NCBI GenBank assembly: GCA_025934385.1 | Contig: JAICYE010000029.1 | Span: 1 to 11,389 of the forward strand | Length of the DNA stretch: 11,389 nt | Reading direction: 5' to 3' | Source of the DNA: Acidimicrobiia bacterium | Lineage (GTDB): Bacteria > Actinomycetota > Acidimicrobiia > IMCC26256 > BP-133 | Shown here: in pieces, positions 6,385-11,389 of the stretch | How the letters are laid out: each line of letters starts with the position of its first letter | How positions within the stretch are numbered: position 1 is the stretch's first letter | Made by a program: the position numbers and the translations under genes | The notes under the pieces: generated by a model | Told to the model about the DNA's origin: nothing | The model's input: only the letters and a program-made list of their open reading frames with translations | Database searches by the model: none

Positions 6385-6390
6385 TACGCT
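6385..6390 (+). promoter_or_regulatory. TACGCT -10 box of the PH-like gene, leaderless
   Basis: TACGCT fits TANNNT and ends 6 nt before ATG 6397, with no SD in between. This is the same geometry as for the uvrD2, DUF2505 and ACT genes. No clear -35 is seen 16-18 bp upstream. It lies directly after the deformylase stop and would start a separate unit there. Confidence 0.45.
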
Positions 6391-6396
6391 TGGACC

Positions 6397-7014
6397 ATGC
6401 CCTTTCCGAAGCGGCTCCTGCTCGACGGGGAGACGGTCGCCCTCGACCTCCGCCCGCACTGGTGGTTCTTCGCCGGGCCGCTGTTCGCCGGCATCCCGGT
6501 GCTGGCGCTCCTCGTCGTGGCGCTGAAGCAGAACGGCGACGTGCAGACCGTGATGCTGTGGATGACCGCCGCCGTGGCGCTCGGCTGGGCGGTGTGGCTC
6601 GGCAGCCGGCTGGTCAGCTGGCAGACGACGCATTTTCTCGTCACCAGCGACCGGCTCGTGTTCCGGTCGGGGATCCTGGCCCGGCACACCCGCGACATCC
6701 CGCTGGAACGGGTCAACGACCTCGCTTCCAGCCAGTCGTTCTTCGAGCGGATGATCGGCGCCGGAAACCTGCTGATCGAGTCGGCGGGGGAGCGGGGGCA
6801 GGAGACGTTCAGCGACATCCCTCATCCCGACGCCGTGCAGCAGGAGATCTACCGGCAGATGGAGGCCAACAACGCCCGCCTGAGCGGGGCCGCCGTCCCC
6901 CGCCAGCCGTCGGTGACCGACCAGATCGCCGCGCTGGCCGACCTGCGCGACCGCGGTGCCATCAGCCCGGCCGAGTACGAGGCCAAGAAGGCGCAACTGC
7001 TCGACCGCCTGTGA
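6397..7014 (+). CDS. PH-like (YdbS-type bPH2) membrane protein with C-terminal SHOCT domain
   Basis: A 205 aa membrane protein. Residues 22-43 and 51-72 are two transmembrane helices in a hairpin. They are followed by a bacterial PH-like domain of the YdbS/PF03703 type (about 75-155: WQTTHFLVTSDRLVFRSGIL, then RHTRDIPLERVNDLASSQSF and RMIGAGNLLIESAG). After a linker, residues 172-205 (VTDQIAALADLRDRGAISPAEYEAKKAQLL) form a SHOCT motif, a short helical hairpin found at the ends of many oligomeric or membrane-associated proteins. ATG 6397 is chosen over upstream starts because longer versions would run back into the deformylase gene and because a -10 box lies 6 nt before it. The stop overlaps the next gene's GTG. 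The biochemical role of this class is poorly known. Confidence 0.85.
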   Translation: MPFPKRLLLDGETVALDLRPHWWFFAGPLFAGIPVLALLVVALKQNGDVQTVMLWMTAAVALGWAVWLGSRLVSWQTTHFLVTSDRLVFRSGILARHTRDIPLERVNDLASSQSFFERMIGAGNLLIESAGERGQETFSDIPHPDAVQQEIYRQMEANNARLSGAAVPRQPSVTDQIAALADLRDRGAISPAEYEAKKAQLLDRL

Positions 7015-7730
7015 GAGTCGTTTCACTCGTCCCGTCGGCCACCGAAACGCTGCTGGCGCTCGGGGTCACGCCGATCGCCTGCACCCGCTTCTGCGAGCAG
7101 CCCGGCATCGACACGGTCGGCGGCACCAAGGACCCCGACGTCGCCGGGATCTCATTGCTCCGGCCCGATCTCGTCGTCGTCAACGACGAGGAGAACCGCT
7201 TCGACGACGTCGACCGGCTCCGCAAGCTCGGCCTGCCGATCCATGAGATGTCGCCCCGGTCGGTGGCCGAGGTCGGGCCGGCGGTGGCGGCGCTGGCCGC
7301 GGCCGTCGGCGCCGAGCTGCCCGAGCCGTTCGGCCCCGAGGCCTGGGGGGCCTGGCGGGAGCCGCGCCGGCGGCAACGGCGGGGGGAACCCCGCCGCACG
7401 TTCGTGCCCGTCTGGCGCCGGCCGTGGATGACGCTGGCCGGCGACACCTATGGTTCGTCGCTGCTCCAGCTGCTCGGCTGCTTCAACGTCTTCACCAACG
7501 GTGGCGTCCGCTATCCGACCGTGGAGCTGGCCGAGGCCGCCGGCCGCACACCGGACCTCGTGCTGCTCCCGACCGAGCCGTACCCGTTCAAGGAGCGGCA
7601 CGTCGCCGAGGTCGCTGAGGCCCTCCCCGACGCCGAGGTGACCATCGTCGACGGCCAAGACCTGTTCTGGTGGGGCATCCGCACCCCGGCGGCGGTCGAC
7701 CGCCTGTCGGCGGCGCTCGCCGGGCGCTGA
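7011..7730 (+). CDS. Cobalamin-binding protein, BtuF-like, cytosolic
   Basis: A 239 aa protein of the helical-backbone metal-receptor class (COG0614, periplasmic-binding-protein fold). The N-terminus MRVVSLVPSATETLLALG, then TKDPDVAGISLLRPDLVVVN, KLGLPI and VGPAVAALAAAVG are hallmarks of the first lobe. A long Arg-rich linker (about 116-128) leads to the second lobe (WMTLAGDTYGSSLLQLLGCFNVF...PDLVLLPTEPYPF). It starts straight in the first beta-strand with no signal peptide or lipobox, so it should stay in the cytoplasm. It is therefore not a classical ABC-importer receptor, and no importer genes flank it. Relatives are usually annotated as cobalamin-binding, and the ligand here is inferred. 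GTG 7011 makes a GTGA overlap with the preceding stop and has no SD, so it should be translationally coupled to the PH-like gene. Confidence 0.82.
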   Translation: MRVVSLVPSATETLLALGVTPIACTRFCEQPGIDTVGGTKDPDVAGISLLRPDLVVVNDEENRFDDVDRLRKLGLPIHEMSPRSVAEVGPAVAALAAAVGAELPEPFGPEAWGAWREPRRRQRRGEPRRTFVPVWRRPWMTLAGDTYGSSLLQLLGCFNVFTNGGVRYPTVELAEAAGRTPDLVLLPTEPYPFKERHVAEVAEALPDAEVTIVDGQDLFWWGIRTPAAVDRLSAALAGR

Positions 7731-7980
7731 GCTGCGTGTGCGGGGGGCCGTCTGGACCCGCTGCGGCGATCCGCCTCTTCGAGAGAACCGGCATTCGCCC
7801 GCCGCGGCTGGTGTTGACGGAACGCCTGGTGGGCGGCCCTGGCCTCGTCGAAACCCGGCCCGGTTCGGCACGTACGAGCGTCTGGCCGCGGAGGGCCTGG
7901 GCCGCGTGACCGTAGCGCTCGACAGCAAGATCCGGTCAAGCGCGGGTTTCAGACGCCTGGACCGGATGCACACACCGGGT

Positions 7981-7998
7981 ACCGCAACCTGTTGCGGT
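7981..7998. repeat. Perfect 18-bp palindrome (8-bp arms, 2-bp centre)
   Basis: ACCGCAAC and GTTGCGGT are exact inverse complements around CT. The two-base centre is too tight for an RNA hairpin without opening the inner pairs, so a dimeric protein binding site or a remnant of a mobile repeat is more natural. Half of it, CTGTTGCGG, recurs at 8096-8104. Confidence 0.6.
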
Positions 7999-8206
7999 CG
8001 GTGAACATCGACGGCCGTGAACACCCCGTTGGGCGCAACCGGTCGCGGTATACGGGTGGAGCCACGACCGCTTCGGCGTTCCTGTGCAACACCCCCTGTT
8101 GCGGAGGAACGCCGGTCCGCGGTGCCCGTCCGCAAATGCCGGGACTGCGTGCGGGGCCGACAAGGCCGGGACGGGATTTCGGGGTCACCGGGCCGACCGA
8201 CCCCCC

Positions 8207-8223
8207 ACGGGAGTCTCACCCGT
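8207..8223. terminator. Weak hairpin between convergent genes, possible bidirectional terminator
   Basis: ACGGG (8207-8211), a 7-base loop and CCCGT (8219-8223) form a 5-bp stem starting 12 bases beyond the stop of the minus-strand gene. On the plus strand two further T residues follow, and no real U-run exists on either side. A second possible stem, GGGGTC/GACCCC (8181-8186/8199-8204), lies next to it. Confidence 0.3.
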
Positions 8224-8235
8224 TTGGCCGGGAAC

Positions 8236-9894
8236 TCACCCGGGCGCTGAGATCGGCAGGTGCAGGAGTGTCGGCCGGCCGGCCTCGAAGGCCGCCCGGG
8301 TGGCCTCGGTCACGTCGGCCGGCTTCTCCACCCGGTGGGCGTCGACGCCCAGTGACCGGGCCAGGCCCACGTGGTCGACCGGTGGCGAGTCGAGGTCCAT
8401 GGCCACGAACCGGCCGGCCCGGGCGGACGGGCTGCCCGACTCCACGAGATTCAGCTTGAGGATGCCGTACTGGCGGTTGTCGACCACGGCGATGACGACC
8501 GGGAGCTGTTCGTGGGCCGCCGTCCACAGCGCCTGGGCGGAGTACATGATCGATCCGTCGCCGACGATGCAGAGGACCGGCTGGTCGGGTCGGGCCAGCT
8601 GCACGCCGAGGGCGGCGGGGACACCCCAGCCGAGACCGCCGCCCCGGCAGAAGAAGTAGGAGCCCGGCGTCCTCGACCTGTACAGCCTGCGGACGTGGAA
8701 GCCGGTGGTGATCGCCTCGTCGACCAGGGCGCCGCCGGGCGGAAGCGCGGCCAGGAGGGCGTGGGTGGCGGCGAACGGGTGCATCGGGGTGTCGGCGGCT
8801 CGTTCGGCCGCCATGGCGGCGAAGCGCTCTGCCGTGCCCTCGGCCGCGGCGGCGGCCCGCTCGAGCGCCGCGGCCACGGCGGCGGCGTCGACCCTGCTAC
8901 GCACCAGCGGGAGCAGGGCGTGCAAGCTGGCGCCGATGTCGCCGGAGCTGCCGAAGCGCGTCGGGAGGTCCCGGCCGACCAGCGCCGGGTCGGCGGTCAG
9001 GTGGAGCAGCTCGGCGCCGGGCGGCAGCGGCGACGCCGGCGTGTACGGGTAGACGAGGAACGCCTTGGCCCCGATGACGAAGATGCGCCGGTAGCGCGAC
9101 AGCGTGGCCGCCACGGCGGCCGCGCTGAAGGTCAGCATGCCCGTCCACAGCGGGTGGTCGGTGGGGAAGTCCAGGTTCGAGTACAGCGGCGCGCCGTAGA
9201 CGCGGGCGCCGAGCGCCTCGGCCAGGGCGGTCAACTCGGCCAGTGCCCCGCCGGCGGCCACCTCGTCGCCGACGACCAGCGCCAGTTCGTCGGGCGCCGC
9301 CTCGGCCAGCAGCCCGGCCAGCTCCTCGAGCCCGCCGGCCACCGCCGCGTGGCTGAGCTGCGACCGGGGCGGCACGTCGACGTCGCCGTCCTCCTCGAGG
9401 ACGTCCATGGGGATCGAGACGAACACCGGCCCGGCCGGCGGCGTCGCCGCCGCCAGGAACGCCCGCCGCAGCACCGGCGCCAGCTCGGCGAGGTGGCGGA
9501 CCTCGTGCTGCCACCTGGTCGCGGCCCGGGCCAGGCCGGTCAGGTCGCCGGACAGGATCGGCTCGGCCAGCAGATGGCGCCGGTCCTGCTGGCCGGCGGT
9601 GACGACCATCGGCGTGCGGTTGGCCAGGGCGTTGGTGAGGTTGCCCATCCCGCCGCCGAGCCCGGCCACGGTGTGGAGGTTCACGAAGCTCGGCCGGCCG
9701 CTGGCCTGGGCGTAGCCGTCGGCCATGGCCACGGCCACGTTCTCCTGCAGGCCGAGCACGTAGTGGAGCTCGGGATGGTCGGCCAGGGCGTCGACGAAGG
9801 GCAGCTCGGTGGTCCCCGGATTCCCGAAGCAGTGCACGACGCCTTCGGTGCGAAGCACCTCCAGCAGGACATTCCGCCCGTTCGTCGTGGCCAT
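8236..9894 (-). CDS. Thiamine-diphosphate enzyme, benzoylformate decarboxylase-like
   Basis: A 552 aa cytosolic enzyme of the acetolactate synthase/2-keto acid decarboxylase superfamily with the usual PYR, central and PP domains. The sequence follows Pseudomonas benzoylformate decarboxylase (MdlC) closely at FGNPGTTELPF, LQENVAVAMADGYAQAS, NLHTVAG and VTAGQQ. It also does so at TPGSYFFCRGGGLGWGVPAALGVQL. Glu51 is the ThDP-activating Glu, and His74 matches MdlC His70. The metal/ThDP motif is GDGS (446-449) to DNRQ (472-475). By my alignment, MdlC Ser26 is Thr28 and MdlC His281 is Tyr282, so substrate or reaction may differ from benzoylformate decarboxylation. GAGGAGGA (9908-9901), 6 nt before the ATG, is the strongest SD in the window and fixes the start. 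Other readings are a different 2-oxo acid decarboxylase or a carboligase. Confidence 0.85.
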   Translation of the reverse strand: MATTNGRNVLLEVLRTEGVVHCFGNPGTTELPFVDALADHPELHYVLGLQENVAVAMADGYAQASGRPSFVNLHTVAGLGGGMGNLTNALANRTPMVVTAGQQDRRHLLAEPILSGDLTGLARAATRWQHEVRHLAELAPVLRRAFLAAATPPAGPVFVSIPMDVLEEDGDVDVPPRSQLSHAAVAGGLEELAGLLAEAAPDELALVVGDEVAAGGALAELTALAEALGARVYGAPLYSNLDFPTDHPLWTGMLTFSAAAVAATLSRYRRIFVIGAKAFLVYPYTPASPLPPGAELLHLTADPALVGRDLPTRFGSSGDIGASLHALLPLVRSRVDAAAVAAALERAAAAAEGTAERFAAMAAERAADTPMHPFAATHALLAALPPGGALVDEAITTGFHVRRLYRSRTPGSYFFCRGGGLGWGVPAALGVQLARPDQPVLCIVGDGSIMYSAQALWTAAHEQLPVVIAVVDNRQYGILKLNLVESGSPSARAGRFVAMDLDSPPVDHVGLARSLGVDAHRVEKPADVTEATRAAFEAGRPTLLHLPISAPG

Positions 9895-9921
9895 CGCCCG
9901 TCCTCCTCGTGCCCCGCCTGC

Positions 9922-9947
9922 ACCGTAATCGGGGACGAAGCGGTCAA
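9922..9947 (-). promoter_or_regulatory. Weak promoter candidate for the ThDP enzyme gene
   Basis: On the minus strand TTGACC (9947-9942) and TACGGT (9927-9922) are separated by 14 bases, shorter than the usual 16-18, and lie 28 bp before the start codon. Either hexamer alone could be chance. No better pair was found in the 132-bp divergent gap. A small CGAAA-CCCA-TTTCG hairpin (9985-9998) lies on the other side, before the repeat-protein gene. Confidence 0.25.
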
Positions 9948-10026
9948 TCGCAAGAGGGCCCGGGAGGCTCGGTCGAGGAGGCGTCGAAACCCATTTCGTG
10001 TCGCCCGCAATGCTCCGGAGGATTCG

Positions 10027-11379
10027 ATGACCCTGCCCCTGCGGTGGCGCGTCGCCAGCGCCGTGACCTCGCTCCTCGCCGTAGCCGCCCTGGCCGCGCC
10101 CGCCGGCGGCGCCAACGTCACCACAGCGTCGCTCACCGACGCGGTCGGTGACACGCAGCCGACCACGGTGCCGCAGGCCGACATCACCACCAGCACGGCC
10201 ACGTTCAAGCCGACGGAGATCGCCTTCACCGTCGTGACGTCGTCGCCCGAGGACCCCCGAACGTCGCCGAACTGGGCCCAGCCGGCCAGCAAGATCAGCT
10301 GGCTGATCCGCACCTCGTCGGCCGCGCCGGGCTTCGACTACGAGCTGCGCTACCAGGCGATCAACGGCGCCCTGGTGGCCAACGTCTACCGCGCTTCCGA
10401 CCCGACCAACGCCATCTGCGCCGCCAGCAAGGTCGACTACAGCGGCCACACCTACCGGGCGTCGATCGACCCGGCCTGCATCGGTCGGCCCGGAAGCCTG
10501 ACCTACGCCGCCACGATCGCCTACCAGCTCAACCCCGACACGCTGGTGACCGACGGGCCCGACAACGACACGTACTCGGCGATGCTCACCCGGCCGTCGC
10601 TGGGTTACTGGCTGGTGGGCCGGGACGGCGGCATCTTCGCCTTCGGCGACGCCCCCTTCGCCGGCTCGACCGGCGGCATCCACCTCAACCAGCCCATCGT
10701 CGGCATGGCCTCCAACCCGGCCGGCACCGGCTACTGGTTCGTGGCCTCCGACGGCGGCGTCTTCGCCTTCGGCGACGCGCCGTTCTTCGGCTCCACCGGT
10801 TCCCTGCACCTCAACAAGCCGATCGTGGGCATCGCGCCGGTGCCGAGCGGCCAGGGCTACTACCTGGTGGCCTCCGACGGCGGCATCTTCGCCTTCGGCC
10901 CCGACGCCAAGTTCCGGGGCTCCACCGGTTCGCTGCACCTCAACAAGCCGATCGTCGGCATGACCGTCACGCCCAACGGCCGCGGCTACTGGCTGGTGGC
11001 GTCCGACGGGGGCGTGTTCTCCTTCGGCAACGGCGCCAGCTTCTTCGGCTCCACCGGCAGCATCAAGCTGGCCCAGCCGATCATCGGGATCGCCCCGACC
11101 AACAGCAACCAGGGCTACTGGTTCGTGGCCGCCGACGGCGGGATCTTCAGCTTCGGCGACGCCCTGTCGTTCACGCCGAAGCTCGGCGGGGCGCCGGCGA
11201 CCGGCGTGACCGCCGCCCCCGACGGCAAGGGGCTGTGGGTCACCCGGGCCGACGGCACCGTCAACGCCTACGGGAGCGCCCCGGACTTCGGCAGCCTCAC
11301 CGTGGCGCCCGCCCAGCCCATCGTCGGCATCGCCTCCCTCAACGTGACGACGTCCCCGGCCCCGGCGCCGGCCCCGTAG
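10027..11379 (+). CDS. Secreted repeat protein with six GYW-x-VASDGG-type repeats, probable beta-propeller
   Basis: A 450 aa exported protein. An N-terminal signal peptide has the charged start MTLPLRWR, hydrophobic VASAVTSLLAVAALAA and a likely cut after AGGA (about 29). Residues 30-190 are a Ser/Thr-rich beta domain (SLTDAVGDTQP..., DITTSTATFKPTEIAFTV, FDYELRYQ) with two Cys (141 and 160) that could pair. From residue 193 six repeats of 39-43 aa follow, starting at 193, 235, 277, 320, 363 and 402, each of the form GYW-LVASDGG-F-FGDA-F-GSTG-PIVG. Repeats 5 and 6 are diverged. A TTSPAPAPAP tail ends it, without LPXTG or membrane anchor. Strand pattern and repeat length suggest a six-bladed propeller. 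GGAGG (10017-10021), 5 nt before the ATG, fixes the start. Function is unknown. Such repeats are, from memory, typical of Acidimicrobiia. Confidence 0.85.
   Translation: MTLPLRWRVASAVTSLLAVAALAAPAGGANVTTASLTDAVGDTQPTTVPQADITTSTATFKPTEIAFTVVTSSPEDPRTSPNWAQPASKISWLIRTSSAAPGFDYELRYQAINGALVANVYRASDPTNAICAASKVDYSGHTYRASIDPACIGRPGSLTYAATIAYQLNPDTLVTDGPDNDTYSAMLTRPSLGYWLVGRDGGIFAFGDAPFAGSTGGIHLNQPIVGMASNPAGTGYWFVASDGGVFAFGDAPFFGSTGSLHLNKPIVGIAPVPSGQGYYLVASDGGIFAFGPDAKFRGSTGSLHLNKPIVGMTVTPNGRGYWLVASDGGVFSFGNGASFFGSTGSIKLAQPIIGIAPTNSNQGYWFVAADGGIFSFGDALSFTPKLGGAPATGVTAAPDGKGLWVTRADGTVNAYGSAPDFGSLTVAPAQPIVGIASLNVTTSPAPAPAP
10603..11346 (+). repeat. Six in-frame tandem repeats of 117-129 bp
   Basis: Units start at 10603, 10729, 10855, 10984, 11113 and 11230. 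Units 2 and 3 are the most alike at DNA level, with the stretch coding STGSLHLNKPIVG nearly identical (around 10790-10830 and 10920-10960). This suggests recent duplication or gene conversion. Units 3 and 4 carry an extra codon, and units 5 and 6 are shorter and diverged. Confidence 0.85.
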
Positions 11380-11389
11380 TCCCACCACC

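Larger units (their letters stand above)
7731..8235. other. 505-bp noncoding gap with palindromes and short repeats
   Basis: No reading frame here has a recognisable product, a family match or an SD-supported start. The right part holds several small symmetric elements: ATCCGGTC/GACCGGAT (7930-7937/7960-7967), ACCGCAAC-CT-GTTGCGGT (7981-7998), GTTG-GGCG-CAAC (8028-8039) and GCAACA-CCCCC-TGTTGC (8086-8102). Short direct repeats are CTGTTGCGG (7989-7997, 8096-8104) and GTGAACA (8001-8007, 8017-8023). The left part, 7731-7929, shows nothing clear. It separates two convergent genes. Confidence 0.6.

Noticed and set aside
7738..8004. Possible short gene or pseudogene in the 7731-8235 gap
   Set aside because: No SD, no family resemblance, and Cys/Arg/Pro-rich composition typical of noncoding GC-rich frames.
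8371..10026. Plus-strand frame running into the secreted repeat protein
   Set aside because: This part is antisense to the ThDP enzyme. The signal peptide and SD place the real start at 10027.
9895..11388. Upstream extension of the minus-strand ThDP enzyme frame across the repeat-protein gene
   Set aside because: The extension is repetitive GHEPVA/EGEDAAV shadow translation of the opposite-strand repeats. The true start is ATG 9894 with a strong SD.

Overview
This is a high-GC window, densely coded on both strands, from an actinobacterium, most likely of the class Acidimicrobiia. The placement rests on several features. One is a secreted protein built from 'GYWLVASDGG...FGSTG...PIVGM' repeats, which from memory are very common in Acidimicrobiia. 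Others are a UvrD2-type helicase with a C-terminal HRDC domain, a DUF2505 protein, and GTG starts with GTGA/ATGA overlaps. Several genes also carry a TANNNT -10 box 6-8 nt before the start codon and no Shine-Dalgarno (SD) sequence, the signature of leaderless mRNAs. No tRNA, rRNA, CRISPR array, IS element or phage gene was seen.

Layout. (1) 1-2144, plus strand: the 3' part of an osmoprotectant/glycine-betaine ABC importer operon of OpuC/YehWXY type. The order is permease (cut by the window edge), ATPase with a C-terminal CBS-like remnant, and second permease, with both junctions being 4-base start/stop overlaps. The solute-binding protein is not in view. (2) 2168-2428, plus: a small, very acidic unknown protein whose 3' end overlaps convergently with the next gene. 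(3) 4453-2414, minus: uvrD2-like helicase with an upstream element resembling the mycobacterial RecA-independent DNA-damage promoter. (4) 4454-4771: a 318-bp gap with a good sigma70-type promoter reading plus and several inverted repeats, a candidate structured noncoding RNA. (5) 5278-4772, minus: DUF2505 protein. It is divergent from (6) 5311-7730, plus: a double-ACT-domain protein, peptide deformylase, a PH-like/SHOCT membrane protein, and a cytosolic BtuF-like cobalamin-binding protein. (7) 7731-8235: a 505-bp gap with palindromes and small repeats but no convincing gene. (8) 9894-8236, minus: a thiamine-diphosphate enzyme close to benzoylformate decarboxylase with two altered active-site positions. 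(9) 10027-11379, plus: the secreted repeat protein, probably a beta-propeller.

How the genes fit together. The three importer proteins form one transporter for compatible solutes. The helicase serves DNA repair, and its promoter element fits that role. The ACT protein and deformylase are 23 bp apart and probably co-transcribed. The PH-like and cobalamin-binding genes overlap by 4 bases and are translationally coupled. The remaining genes appear to be single units. The most unusual parts are the two long gaps and the compact leaderless promoters, rather than a defence or mobile system, of which there is no sign.
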